DNA of 29,112 bases from Gonium pectorale (GCA_001584585.1 LSYV01000032.1:1300983-1330094); one strand, 5' to 3'; shown: positions 9,801 through 19,626, counted from the first letter of the stretch. Made by a program: numbers and translations. Notes: generated from the sequence alone by a model not told the origin.

Positions 9801-10736
9801 GGCGCCCTACCTCCTGCCTGCTGGCTGCCATTGTGCTCTCCTGCCTGCTGCCGTCGCCGGCGCCCCCAAGCAAATAAACATGCCGTTTTGATCTTCCCCT
9901 GCGCTGTCAGCGCCTGCCCCACTTACATCGTTTACGCATGCATGCATGGCCGTGTATGGCCGTAGAGGCGGGCTCCCTCTTTCTGTGCAGGTTTCTCTTT
10001 TTTCATGCATACGTGCACGGTCATCATGTGCACGTATGCGCATCCATGCCACGCATGTACCGTACGTAGGCACGCTACGCTGTCGATATATCGATCTATC
10101 TACCGCTGGGTAGATGGCGCCGCACAAGGAGCGAGCAGACAGATCAGAAAGACTTCGTTACAGTACCCCCGACGCTGGGGGACCCGGCCTGCCACCGGGG
10201 CATTATTGCAATTACAAGGAGCAGCCTCGCCCAATCAAGGCCCTATGTATATGTATACGGACCTGAATGCTTGTAACCCATCCTTCGTCTTTCATTTGCA
10301 GGAGAGGATCACCGTGTCGAATGACCAATTCTGGGTTCGCCCCCAGCCGGCGGGCAACGGACCTCTCAGTAACGTGCTCAGGATCCCAATAGCAAATAGC
10401 TGGAGCCAGGACCTGGTGCGCAGCCTCGTGGCGGCGGGCGCCGAGCCGCCCGAGGTCTGCCTCGAGCTGCGGAACGGCACCTCGCTGCGGGACTTCTGCA
10501 TACTGCCGGGCTCTACCACTGCTGGCGGCAGCGTCGCCGGCGGCGGGGTTGCTGCGTCGAGCGTTACCATCAACGGTACTGCCATTATTGGCGGAAGGGC
10601 CAACGTCACCGCCAACAGTACGTCCAACGCAACGGCGCCCGCCAGCCGCATCTCCTGCGCTGTCAGCATCGTGACGACGCAGGCGTCGCCGAACGACTTC
10701 TGTTGCTCCCTCGCAATGTTCGCCACGTTGCCGTAA
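3881..10736 (+). CDS. Multi-module pherophorin-like extracellular matrix protein
   Basis: Cys-rich pherophorin-type modules (PF12499 family, recalled) alternate with Pro/Ser spacers of the hydroxyproline-rich kind. Exons: about 3881 (or 4042) to 4208, 4491-5595, 5776-7917, 8634-8720, 9213-9308 and 10302-10736; TAA at 10734-10736. All junctions are phase-consistent. Module 1 spans the first intron and shows the family pattern: ATICFNL, STCCAAELDAV, NATLHYIQADGRAAVRF, SLCVQLS, ATCRTLQALC, GCCAS. Modules 3-5 open with CPFCLVFEY, CSACFRLYL and CQLCVSLRV. The last ends NDFCCSLAMF. N-glycosylation sequons are frequent. The protein is expected to be secreted and cross-linked in cell wall or ECM. Odd points: no signal peptide exon was found, so the start is uncertain (3881 is only the first in-frame ATG of the exon). 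The frame also breaks twice in the 5776-7917 exon, at C-runs 5904-5908 and 5961-5966. Without those two extra bases the coding length from 4042 is about 1340 codons. Confidence 0.75.
4042..4208 (+). CDS. Pherophorin module 1, N-terminal half (exon)
   Basis: The most typical family stretch lies here: GYQVSPTISQPNGATICF, then CRDSSTCCAAELDAVIIPI. The donor ATAG|GTAAGC at 4209 leaves phase 1, matching the exon at 4491. The reading is open upstream to a TAA at 3860-3862. Because an acceptor ending CTCTTCCAG sits at 4041, the part before 4042 may be intron or 5' leader. Confidence 0.65.
4491..5595 (+). CDS. Pherophorin modules 1 (C-terminal half) and 2, first Pro spacers (exon)
   Basis: The acceptor CCTCGCTCAG at 4490 supplies AG to complete the codon left by the previous exon, giving PACCSRTPRVNATLHY. 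Module 1 ends at GCCASGVVRLAV, followed by a short Pro/Ala spacer. Module 2 begins LCINAVTLSDSDRL and ends LLESSLKCPP. A Pro-rich run then leads to the donor TTG|GTGAGC. The in-frame TGA at 5597-5599 is inside the intron (5596-5775, 180 bp) and splicing restores the frame. Confidence 0.7.
5776..7917 (+). CDS. Pherophorin modules 3, 4 and start of 5 with long Pro spacers (exon)
   Basis: The exon opens in a Pro-rich spacer whose reading moves through all three frames between 5901 and 5966. From about 5967 it stays in one frame to the donor CAG|GTAGGT at 7918. Module 3 (CPFCLVFEYRPPERSG to MCNERY) and module 4 (CSACFRLYLIAKTGARKDY to CPDLYIVSVKAVP) are each roughly 125-165 residues. They are separated by spacers at about 6535-6800 and 7258-7405, the latter nearly pure proline with runs of ten or more CCN codons. 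Module 5 starts CQLCVSLRV and continues in the next three exons. Confidence 0.75.
5901..5966 (+). other. Two apparent +1 frame breaks in a Pro-rich spacer
   Basis: Upstream of 5901 the Pro-rich reading is in one frame (PPPSPPSPPTPTP). From 5901 to about 5960 the sensible reading is one base later (EPPSPPLEPNPPPDYDL). From 5961 on it is one base later again (PPSPPSYPLAPLSPP, then the CPFC module). The switches coincide with C5 at 5904-5908 and C6 at 5961-5966. No GT-AG pair fits between them. Confidence 0.65.
8235..8314 (+). repeat. Dispersed repeat, copy 2 (intron of pherophorin-like gene)
   Basis: This 80-bp stretch starts TGGGGGAAGGGCC and ends CTCCCGGGCCTACC then GCCAGAGC, like 920-998. 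The middle contains a self-complementary segment (CCCTTCG with CGAAGGG, and CGCGGC with GCCGCG) that could fold as a hairpin. Confidence 0.5.
8381..8560 (+). repeat. GC-rich 49-54-bp minisatellite in an intron
   Basis: TCCGCCCGACTCCCTGCCCC recurs at 8391, 8440 and 8494, and a diverged fourth unit follows. The spacing is 49 and 54 bp and the filler is CCTGCCCCGCC words. It lies in the 7918-8633 intron of the pherophorin-like gene. Confidence 0.8.
8634..8720 (+). CDS. Pherophorin module 5, small internal exon
   Basis: The 87-bp phase-0 exon lies between GGCTGTGCAG and GTGAGTCT. It reads IKNYTSMGVTRRMHCFGVL then an NVT sequon. It continues module 5 from RSDIQ in the previous exon. Confidence 0.6.
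9072..9160 (+). repeat. 18-bp minisatellite in an intron
   Basis: CTGCCGCCGAGCGATCGA repeats at 9072, 9090, 9108 and 9130, with one 22-bp variant carrying an extra GCGA, then a partial unit. It sits just before the 9213 exon, in the 8721-9212 intron. Confidence 0.85.
9213..9308 (+). CDS. Pherophorin module 5, small internal exon
   Basis: The 96-bp phase-0 exon lies between ACGCCCCGCAG and GTGAGTGC. It reads KCAGRTVSTLYFSANAAL then an Arg/Ala-rich helix-like end. Both splice sites are strong and the frame joins its neighbours without stops. Confidence 0.55.
9951..9997 (-). repeat. Inverted copy of the 18826-18870 sequence
   Basis: Read on the minus strand this contains GAAACCTGCACAGAAAGAGG, then GAGCCCGC and GGCCATACACG. 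The plus strand at 18826-18870 has the same blocks in the same order with only a few substitutions. It lies in the 9309-10301 intron of the pherophorin-like gene. Confidence 0.7.
10302..10736 (+). CDS. Pherophorin module 5, terminal exon
   Basis: The acceptor TTTCATTTGCAG ends at 10301. The exon reads ERITVSNDQFWVRP, then PEVCLELRNGTSLRDFC, then several NGT/NVT/NST sequons. It ends SCAVSIVTTQASPNDFCCSL before TAA. The final paired cysteines match the usual end of a pherophorin module. No TGTAA follows until about 12305, so the 3' end of the transcript is not located. Confidence 0.7.
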   Translation, partial: ERITVSNDQFWVRPQPAGNGPLSNVLRIPIANSWSQDLVRSLVAAGAEPPEVCLELRNGTSLRDFCILPGSTTAGGSVAGGGVAASSVTINGTAIIGGRANVTANSTSNATAPASRISCAVSIVTTQASPNDFCCSLAMFATLP

Positions 10737-13000
10737 AAGGTGGTCGCAAGTTCCGTGCGTGCGCGCGTGCTGTAGGTGCGTACGGCAACGAGTGAATGAT
10801 GAAATACACCGTTGCTGACGCTGGTCCCCAGCGAACGTTATGGCCGCCCTCGGAGGATGGATACCATCTAAAGCAGTGTCCATGGCGGCGGCGTGCCTTA
10901 CCGCTGCTGACTTCAAGGGAGCTACAACTAGTCCGTTTGCCTGCATGCATTTGCGTACGTGCGCACGGCGGTGATGGCGGTTTGCTGCTCCATCCGTCCG
11001 GTTGGAAGGCCTATTTCGGCTGGATACATAATGCCTATTGGTTGAACATGGTACCATTCGATGGCTAGGTTGAAGCATGCGCATTGCCGATTATGTATGT
11101 TAGCTAGCTAGGTGCCGCCGCTATGTTGCAAGCCACAATGCGTCTATCCCAGGCGCGCGCGGCAGTTCACTTCTATCTTGCATACACACGCTGCGGCCAA
11201 CCGCATGAGTGCGCGCGTGTGAATGGACACAGCAGTTTAGTTCATTCCTAGATTGCCGGTTTATTTGCCTTGCAATCAAGGGGCGGTGCACGCATGCGTA
11301 GCCGTCATGAACTTGGCTTTTGCGTACGTACGAACGACAGGCAGGGGTAGTGCGCGCGAGGCTTGCATGCCGGGTGGTGGTGCGCGTGCGTGCGTGTGGG
11401 CCTGCTGGCTGGATGGCTAGCTACCTACAAATAAAGGTAGCGCTGCGGCACGCGTCTATCTGTCGGCGGCGCGCTGCTGCGGGAGGGAGCTTCGCCTGCA
11501 GCAGGAGCAGCAGATGCGTACGTGCTTGATGAGGACATGCCGGCTGTACGCGTGCGGACGCACGTCGTGTGCGCACCCGGCAATAAATTATAGTAGATCC
11601 GTCCATAAGTACGAGGCGGGTCTCCGTTCGATCAGTGGACGATTGAGTGACGTGCTGAAAAGCAGCAGCTACCTATCTACGTGTACTGATTGATGCTGAT
11701 GCTGATGACCTACCGTACCTACCTGGCGAGGAAGGGTGCACATATGCACGCGCGCGTACTTGCACATATAAACATGGGGACGACTGCATGCGACGGGTAT
11801 GTATGTAGACTTAGGGGGCGAGAGAAGGTATGATTGGTTTGTTTTCTTACTTTCCACATATATGCTGGTGCACGCATGCGTCGCTCTCTATCCCATATAT
11901 CAATACGGTGGGCCCCGGCGCGTGTCCATGCATCGATCTATCTATCTGCTGCAGATGCGTGGCGATGTGCTTTGCCCTGTTGCATATGGTTCCGTTGACC
12001 GCGGGGCACATATACAAGGCGTGCTTTCATTCGCCTCCGATGCACAAGCTGACGTCCGTCCGAACGACGTGTGAGCTAGCTGCTGCCCCATGCATGCTCG
12101 TGTGTTGCCAGGACCAATCCATCGCCACCTTTGGCTGTGTGTATGTAGCTGTGTGCGTAATCCGGCCGCTGAAGAAAAGGAAGCGTCACATTATTGGCTT
12201 GGCGCCAGTTTCCCTGCGTATGTACGCGTCCTTAATGGGACCCCGCGGGGTTACTTGCAGCCGCCCCCACATACAGTCCCGCAGATAGCTCAGTAATGTA
12301 CGGGTGTAATGTCCGACATGTTTGTCGTGTGGTTGTATGTACACCTGACGCCCGGCGGCTGCATACCATCTTCAGGCAGCTTGGTCAATCATATAAAAAA
12401 AGTAAGCATTGCATTCTTAACTGCCGTACCTGCGACCAAAAGATCGAGTGGATCCCTTTTCTTTCGCCCGCCATTTCTACCAGCAGTGGTAAGAAAGCAC
12501 ACGAGCAAGTTGACTGTAATTGTAGTAGCAGACCGGGGCAAATGCATGCAGAGTAGTCAGATCTGGCATACAAGCATCCGAGTCGGGGTCATTCATCTAG
12601 CTAGCTAGATACCTATCTCGGCATGTATGGCGGCATCGCGTCGTTTGATTGGCAAACCTTGTTTGTACATATGGTATTATCCCTTGCAGCTGCTTAAGAT
12701 CGCCAGGCATTCGTGTTGGATGGACGAATGACACCTGGAACCCCCCATCCAGCTTTTCCGTGGAGCTCGCGATAGCCCAGCGTGCGGGATCCTTGATTGC
12801 TTCGCTCAGCCCCTGAGCTAGCAGCAGGTAGGGTCCGCTGCACGCAGGCAGGGGCCCTACCCTGCCGCCAACCGTTAGTCCACACGCACCACCAGCCACA
12901 CCAAGGTGGGTCCTGGGTGCGCGCACGTTCTCCCAGGACCTCCGAAAGGGCCAACATGCCTTTTGTAAGTACGAACGGTCGATATATAGATGATGTCATA
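10737..13000. other. No supportable gene
   Basis: Open stretches are short and rich in low-information words (GCATGCATGC, GTACGTACG, CTAGCTAG, TCTATCTATC). No phase-consistent splice chain was found. AATAAA-like words occur at about 11430 and 11582, and TGTAA near 12305 and 12513. Any of these could mark the 3' end of the pherophorin-like transcript, but none is close. Confidence 0.5.
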
Positions 13001-14750
13001 GGCAGGATAGCATGCACGGCTGGATGACCTCACCCAGTGACCAGCAGGCATCCCGGATAGCCGACACACATACATTTGGCCTCCATCAACTCCCATCCAC
13101 CCAACCCCCACCGACCCCTGCCCCCGCCCACCGACAGTACTACCCCGCGCATACGATACGCCACCAGGCCCCACCGCCATCTTCGCTCCTTTTCCATCCA
13201 GGCCTCCCCCGCCGTTCATTCATTCTCTTGTATGTGCCATGCCATGCCAGCCCGCCCGCCACCGCCGCCGCTCCTCCCAGTTCCCCTTCTCCCCTACCCG
13301 GCGCCCTCGCCACCTCGCTCCACTGTACCCCTTTCCGCCGTCGCAGCTGCTCTCGCTGCATGCTGCGCCTCTCCCTCCCCTCCCCGGCACCCTCGCCACC
13401 TACCTCCGCCGCCACCGCCGCCGCTCCTCCCTCTCCCCTCCGTCCCCAGCGGCACCCTCACCATCTCCACCTTCCACACTCGCCGCCGCCGGCCCTGCCC
13501 CTGCCCCGCCCGCAGACCCCTCTCCCGCCCCTCCGTCCACCCCTCCTGCCCCGCCTGCCCTCGGCGCCCTCGCTCAGCAGCCCCTGGCTGCAGCCGCCCA
13601 CCCGCCCGCGGGACCTCCTTCGTTTGCATCGATCGCCCCAGGAGCCGATCTCCGCCAGGATGACCCCTTCATTCGGCATCTCTGACGTCCTTTTGCACGC
13701 CCGCCTCCTGGCCTCGGGCCGACTGCCGCCGCCGCCAGTGCCGTCAGGCATGATTGCCGCATGCATGCAGGTAGGGCCGCTGCTGCTAACCTCGCCTCCC
13801 GCCTCCTACCTTCCGCCGCCGCCCCACCCCGACCCCCACCATCTCCGCGCGCGCGGCCTCTTCCGCCCGTCCCAGCTCTCCGCGCTGCCCACCGCCACTG
13901 CCGCCGGCGCCGCCACCGCCGCCGCCCTGCACGCATGCATGCGCTGCCGCCCTGGGCCCCCCGCACAGACCCCGTACGTGGAACCTGCCCCGCGCCGCCG
14001 TCCATGGGATATGTGCTGTCCGCCGTATGGGCCCTCCACCACGCCACTTTCACTTGCGCCGACACCCACGTCGCCACCACCGCCACCCAAAACCCGGAGG
14101 GTTCCCCGAATGCCCACCCGTCCCCACGGGTCCGGCGGCCGCGCCCGCGGCCGCTCTCGGCACCGCCCTGCCCGCCACCTCGCCGGCGCCGTCGCCCGTC
14201 CTCCCCCTTATCTACCTGCCACTCTGTCCACCTCCGCCCTCGGGCCCCCGCCGGGGGCCCCACGCTTCCACCTCGCGTCCCGCTGCCACGCCTACCATCC
14301 ACCAATCCTGCAAAACCCTCGCTCACCGCCGCCTCTGCCACCCGCACGCTCGCCTTCCCTCACCGCCACCCTATCCGCTGCCTTTGCCGCCTTGGGCGCC
14401 GACGGACCACCTGCTCCCAGCCCTTGCGGCGCAGCGCCCGCCGCCTGCTGGCCGCGAATGCCGCAGCCCCTGCCGACGCTGACTACAACTCCGCCGACGG
14501 CTCTTACTCCGGCGGTGACTCTTCCCCACGGTCCATCCGGGAGCGCCGCTGCGCCTGTTGCTTGCAGCAGAATACATATCGGTACGTACATGCCGACCCG
14601 CCAACGCTGTGTGCACTGCGACACTGCTGCATGCCCCGCCCAACTAACGCCTTTACTTCCACATCTATCGCGCCTCTCCGCCGCCTCCGCCGCCCCCGCC
14701 CGCAGCGCATCGATGCCCAGCCGACGACGTCCCCAAGTAGATAGGTAATA
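13000..14750 (+). other. C-rich, possibly decayed coding region (weak OPR-like hints)
   Basis: All plus-strand frames are long and open because the DNA is CCN/GCC-rich, so openness means little. Protein-like pieces occur in different frames. ADLRQDDPFIRHL ends at a TGA at 13683-13685. SDVLLHARLLASGRL then MIAACMQ runs up to a donor CAG|GTAGGG at 13771. SMGYVLSAVWALHHATF lies after an acceptor GCACAG at 13968. LTATLSAAFAALGADGPP lies near 14370, and ADADYNSADGSYSGGDS near 14490. WAL-type and LSDVL-type motifs with following PPP recall octotricopeptide (OPR) repeats of algal organelle RNA-binding proteins, but the match is loose. One frame cannot hold all the pieces, so the region may be decayed, mis-assembled or not coding. 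Confidence 0.25.
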
Positions 14751-15046
14751 ATAATAGTATGTACGCCTGGAATGACACGGGCGTGGATCAAGGGGGCGGT
14801 CCGTCCAGGCAGCCGAGCGAAGCTGCCCATGGGTATCCCATCATGGGTCCCCAGGTAGGTAGATACTGCCCCGCCGGCTGCTCTCTGAACTGCCTGCTGC
14901 TGCATGCAGCAGGCTCACGCCATCTATCATCGCGCGCCGCCCTCTCCACCGCCGCTACCCCCGGGCCCGCCGTCCACCGACGCTGCTGCGCTCACGCACG
15001 CCAACCTCATGCATATGAGGCCATCGATCGATGACGCGGCCGCACC

Positions 15047-15161
15047 CCACCCAACCCCCTGCCGCCCACCCAACCCGCCCCCTGCCGCCCACCCAACCCC
15101 CTGCCGCTCACCCAACCCGCCCCCTGCCGCCCACCCAACCCCCTGCCGCCCACCCAACCCC
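15047..15161 (+). repeat. CACCCAACCCCCTGCCGCC tandem repeat
   Basis: Units of 19 bp (CACCCAACCCCCTGCCGCC) alternate with 23-bp units that insert GCCC, giving a higher-order period of about 42 bp for nearly three periods. The array is on the C-rich strand next to the region at 13-14.75 kb. Confidence 0.85.
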
Positions 15162-16024
15162 CGCACCCGCACCCCTTACTTGGGGCGGCCTCTCTAGCCT
15201 CTCTCTCTTCCCCTCTCCCTCCTGCCTCCTCCCCCTGCCGCTGCCAATCAACCCGGCCCTGCCTGGGATCCACCTCTGAGACTGCGGCCGTTCCGTCTAG
15301 CTTGCTTCTACTCTGGCCACCTTGCCAGACGGGATGGCAGCCCACTTCATACGTACGCTCGCTCGGAATAGGAAATGACGGGCTCCGCCCTTACCTTGGG
15401 GACTGCGCTACGTCTCGTCGCTCCAGCCAGCCGGCCTACTACGCATGCATCTGCAGGCACAATGAGGAGTGTTTATCGAGATGCGGAAGCGGAACGAAGC
15501 GTAGTTGTAGACAGATAGCCTCGACTGGCAGCTGTCCAATCCACCTGGACCCAGGCCCTCACGTGCACGAAGCCCGCACACGCCTCCTAATCCACGCCTT
15601 CTCCGTTTCCACCTAAACCCCAGCCGTCAGATAGAAAGGCCGAAGGACTTGAACGGCGGTAGCTTGAAAGAAGCTTGAAGCAGCTTGATATATAACTTGA
15701 GTCTTGAGAGTTGACGCCGTCCACGCACACAGGGGAAACGAAAGGGCGCACTTGCAAGAAGGCAACACGGCACTGCGCACTGCTGCCTGAGTCAGGTGCT
15801 CGTGCCGTGTGAGAGAGAGGGCTCCGAGAGGCAAGGGGTCGATTGCTCGCTCAGGGTTACACAGCAGAAAGCAAGGGGAATTACGTTCCCCAGACCGGAA
15901 CACTCGTAGGCAGAAGTAAGGTCACAATAGTAGAGCGAGGACTTGCTCAGACTGAGTTGTTGTTGTTTACCACCAAAATAAACCCGTCCTTAACATAGTA
16001 ATAGAAAATGGGCTCCCCTGGAGC

Positions 16025-16080
16025 GGGGGCCACCCTGGAGCGCCCGCCATTGAAGAGGGGGCCACCCTGGAGCGTTCCGC
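16025..16080 (+). repeat. Short direct repeat GGGGCCACCCTGGAGCG
   Basis: Two copies of a 17-bp word lie about 34 bp apart, just upstream of a TATATAAG at 16093-16100. The arrangement resembles a promoter or LTR-type regulatory block, but no LTR pair or target-site duplication was recognised. Confidence 0.55.
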
Positions 16081-16092
16081 CCTCGACACGGG

Positions 16093-16100
16093 TATATAAG
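16093..16100 (+). promoter_or_regulatory. TATA-like box
   Basis: TATATAAG follows the GGGGCCACCCTGGAGCG repeats. No gene was identified downstream, so its use is unknown. Confidence 0.2.
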
Positions 16101-17051
16101 GGTTGCCACACTATGAACAGAGTTTGACACTTCCGCCCATCCACCTCTCATCACCAACGGGCGTCGTGCAGCCGTATTGTACAATCGAGGACCGATACCT
16201 CCTGCCTTCTACCTGCGGCTGGATGGCACAGCCCAAGCACACGCTACACTCATGTGCGTGTTAATGCAAAATATATAGCACTGTCGTTACGCAAAAGCGG
16301 ACCGGCGCTGCGCGCAAGGAAGGCTGCCTGGTATTTCTGCGGACCCGGCAAAACCGCCCTCCACCAATCAGCAGCTTGAAACGCCGAACCGAATGAAGTC
16401 ACATAGATAGCCCTCGATCGCCCTCGCAAAATAATAACGTGGCTCGTCCATTCCCCAACGCGCGGACACTGTGTGGTAGCGTGCGCAACGAGCAGCACGT
16501 CATTATTGCTTGCATGCAGGCCCGCGCCTTCTTTCGTGCTGCTCGACACGTGGAGCTCTGGTTCGTGAACGGGGCCTCTTCGTTCGTTTTGTGATGACCC
16601 GGAACCAGTTTGGCCCGACGTGGGGCATGGTGATCCCGGGTGTCATCCGTGTCGTCCGGACACGTTGACATTTGGTGATATTTCGAGTTGTTTAATCATA
16701 TTACAAATTTTCATTACTCATCTTTATTCCACTGAAGGTGCATTTGGTGTTGTTATTTGGCGTTGGTGCGAGTTGTTGACAAGCTTTGGTAATAGTAGTG
16801 ATGCCCAATGATGCCCCCAATTATCAGCATGACGCATAAAACGAAGAGCTTTGGAAACATGATACCACCACAAGGTCTCAATTCTCTCTTGACAAAATCC
16901 AAAACCAGCAGTTGTATCACGTGCACGTGGTTGCAAGGACGTGGCCGCGACAGATGCAGCCACCCTCATCAGCGCCAACAAGTAAAGCACTCTGTGTGTG
17001 CCAAGCAGGGCTGTGCGCAGTTTAAGTCGGTGCAAAGTCGGTTAAGTCGCA

Positions 17052-17095
17052 GTTAAGCACTTTGTGCAGGCCCAGCCGCGTGCACGGTGCTTAAC
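17052..17095. repeat. Imperfect hairpin (GTTAAGCAC...GTGCTTAAC)
   Basis: GTTAAGCAC (17052-17060) pairs with GTGCTTAAC (17087-17095). Inside it, GTGCA pairs with TGCAC around a GC-rich loop. The surrounding 70 bp repeats TTAAG and GTGCTTA words. Confidence 0.6.
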
Positions 17096-18825
17096 AAGTG
17101 CTTAAGTGCTTAGTCGCCTGACTTACACTGCTGACCTGTTGGTAGGGAAAACCGCAACTGTAGGCAAGTGCATGGCGTAGTGAACTGATAGGATGGCGAA
17201 GAGGAGGGTGGCTGCTGACCCATGGGTCGATCGCTGCTTGCGTGGTGCAGGTGTCTGCGGGTGTTGTTGCAAGTGGCCGTTCCTGCGAAGTTCTTACTGG
17301 GAAGGGAGTGAACTAGGATTGATTCACTGCATCGCACTTGCGCTGCTGAGTGAACGAGGCGGCGGCAACAGAGCCAAGGGCCCGAGCTAAACAGGCGGCG
17401 GCCTGACGGTCAGATCCCCACAGCCCATCCATACGTATACCTCGCCCGCCATGCCCTGTACTCGGCGCCTTGCTGGAAACATCACACCCTCGGGTGTGTA
17501 TGTCCGTAAAGTAAGTAAAGGCTGCCTTCCCCGTTTTGGTTCTTTTTTTTACGTGGGGCACACGTGGAACAGGACGTAATGCAAGAGAGCGGACGACACG
17601 CAGGCAGGGTAGATGTAACTAACGGAGTGCAACTATCGGAGTGGGGCGGCCGGGCCGGGGGGAGGGGACGGAGGGGCGGGTCCATCCGGCTCCAGTGGCT
17701 CGTAGGCTGCGGGGGTCGCTCGTCCACATGTAGGCCCATCCCATTTGATTGGCCACTGGACCTCGCTTGCACGCGAGTCTTCATGAGCAAGTTGCTGAAG
17801 GTAGGCAGTAGTACGTACGCGTAGGCTGGGTGCACATAACCAGTAGAAGGCATGCGCCGTGATTGTAGAAGCAAGCCGCCGCCCATAGGTCCGAAGGCTG
17901 TGAATGCATGGGAGTGTATAACACGCACATACGTACGGGCCATCTCAAAGGTTTTGTTGTCGTGTCTGGGTCGATCAATGATCACGCGCCGGGTACGGTG
18001 GAGCTGGCTGGCAAATAGGGCGCGCTTGGTATGCTTGATTGGTTGGAAGATGAACATAGCTGTCTGCATGCAGCGATGAGCCGCGTGGGGCGGAGGTCCT
18101 GGAATCTTGGGCGGGCGAGAAGGCGGGCGGGCGGGGCCATATGTGCAGACCGGACCGTCAGCTACCTCGGCCAGCTTACATGTGGAGCGCCGCCCCTTGC
18201 CTCGCCAGGCCTGGGCGCCTCAGGCCGACTTCGAATCGCAGCCCCAGTAGTGTTTGTTCTTTGGGGGAGAGAGACAGAGGGGGGGGCCCAGTAGTGTTTG
18301 TTCTTTGTGAGGGGGCCGGCGGCGGCGCGTTCTGCGTTCGTTCGCTGGATGGGATGGGGGGTTACGTTTCGGTTCCTTGCGCTGCGGGCTTAGCGGGTTT
18401 TCCCTCGGGTATGCTTTCTGGGGAGGGACTTATTAGCAGGGTCTAGTCGGGAGGGGGCCGCTTGGTGTGCACGGCGTGCGTGCGCGTCGCGTTGCTTTGG
18501 GTGCAGGGTGTTACGGCCGTTTGGGTTCTTTGCGGGTCTTCATCATCAGGAGTATAGTAGCAGCGCGCCGTTCGGTGTGCGCCGCATGCGTGTCGCGCTG
18601 GTAGCGGGGCGTCGCGCCGTCTTGCTTGGGCTCTGCTGCCAGGGCTTGCCTCCCCGGAGCCCCTGTAACGGTGTATCGCCGCGTCGCCTCGCCTCCCCGC
18701 GCGCCCTGTGCCCCGCCCCCTGCTTACTTCCGTTTCCTCATGGCAGCAACTACCGCCACCGCAAGCAAGTGCCGCGGTGCATGTCCTCGCTGGCCAGCTC
18801 ACGGCATCACACATCAAAAGGGAAC

Positions 18826-18870
18826 GAAACCTGCACAAAAAGAGGGAGCCCGCATCCAAGGCCATACACG
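18826..18870 (+). repeat. Dispersed repeat, plus-strand copy of 9951-9997
   Basis: The segment GAAACCTGCACAAAAAGAGG, then GAGCCCGC and GGCCATACACG, is shared with the minus strand at 9951-9997. In one frame both copies encode similar peptides (ETCTKRGSPHPRPYT here, ETCTERGSPPLRPYT there), which hints at a transposable-element origin. Confidence 0.7.
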
Positions 18871-19327
18871 CCCGAAGGCGCGACGTTTCCAATGGGGCAC
18901 GCAGGCGGGTACAGAGCAAGACATGTGACGTTCGTCCCGCCCCCCCCCAAAAAACGGGCCTACCCGGTATGTCGAACTTCACCTTGTGGACCGCAACATG
19001 TCAAGGTTGAGCTGCGGTGTTCTTGTTGTCGCGGTCACAGGTCCATCCGACGGCGCTCAGCGGTTACTAGACCATCGTGCGCCTACGCATCCCCGCACTT
19101 CCACGACAGCGCACAGCGTAGCCATACTGCCGTACGTACCATCCCATGAGCACTCGTACGGCCTCCGTGCGCCTGGACAGCGCCTTTCGGCGCCACCACC
19201 GCAGCGATAGCCCACTTAGATCACAGGGTCCTGCTCTGCCATTGATTCGTTGCATGTTGCGCTAAGTTTCACTTCGTTCTCAACTCTGACATTCCTCGCT
19301 GTGCCCCTTCCCCGCCCCTTCCCGCAG

Positions 19328-19459
19328 CTCCGCCTGCCGCGGCTCGCTTTCCCGGTGCTTGTTGGCGAGACAACGGTAGTCAGCGGGTTGGGGGGCAGGG
19401 TGGGCCGGGAGCTGGGAGACATGCACCAGCCAGCATACGATACACGTAGACTAGACTAG
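19328..19459 (+). other. Possible terminal exon on plus strand
   Basis: A strong acceptor with a pyrimidine tract (CCCCGCCCCTTCCCGCAG) ends at 19327. The downstream reading LRLPRLAFPVLVGETTVVSG then GRVGRELGDMHQPAYDT stops at TAG 19457-19459. A second protein-like reading, EFWLGRIGGYGRWWSPP to FARYILSCANEQAHH, ends at about 19666. No partner exon or family was recognised, so this remains a candidate only. Confidence 0.22.
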
Positions 19460-19626
19460 GCGCATCCCAGCACGGCCTTGCATACACCCCAAAGAGAATT
19501 CTGGCTGGGCCGCATCGGGGGCTACGGTCGGTGGTGGTCGCCGCCGAACTCACATGAAGGGACATCACGCACCCCTTCGACTACCTGTGGAGCTGGGTCC
19601 TACAACGACGCCATCAACTTCGCGCG

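Larger units (their letters stand above)
15200..19300. other. No supportable gene; repeats only
   Basis: Nothing here shows a convincing splice chain. It contains AGCTTGA words (15651-15697) and a duplicated GGGGCCACCCTGGAGCG near 16028 and 16062. It also has a TATA-like word (16093-16100), a hairpin (17052-17095), a duplicated CCCAGTAGTGTTTGTTCTTT (18243 and 18288), and an inverted copy of intron sequence (18826-18870). The longest open reading (18508-19149, plus) has no recognisable domain. Confidence 0.5.

Noticed and set aside
13012..14748. A single 578-codon Pro-rich protein
   Set aside because: The frame is open only because the DNA is C-rich; the protein-like pieces lie in other frames and cross splice-like sites.
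15940..16260. Solo LTR suggested by a TATA-like box and duplicated words
   Set aside because: No matching second LTR, TG...CA ends, target-site duplication, primer-binding site or polyprotein was found.
18228..18238. TTCGAATC resembling a tRNA T-loop
   Set aside because: No acceptor stem, anticodon arm or D-arm can be paired around it.
18508..19149. 213-codon plus-strand ORF
   Set aside because: Its composition is Arg/Pro/Ser-rich without domains, part of it is a dispersed repeat, and neighbouring frames are equally open.
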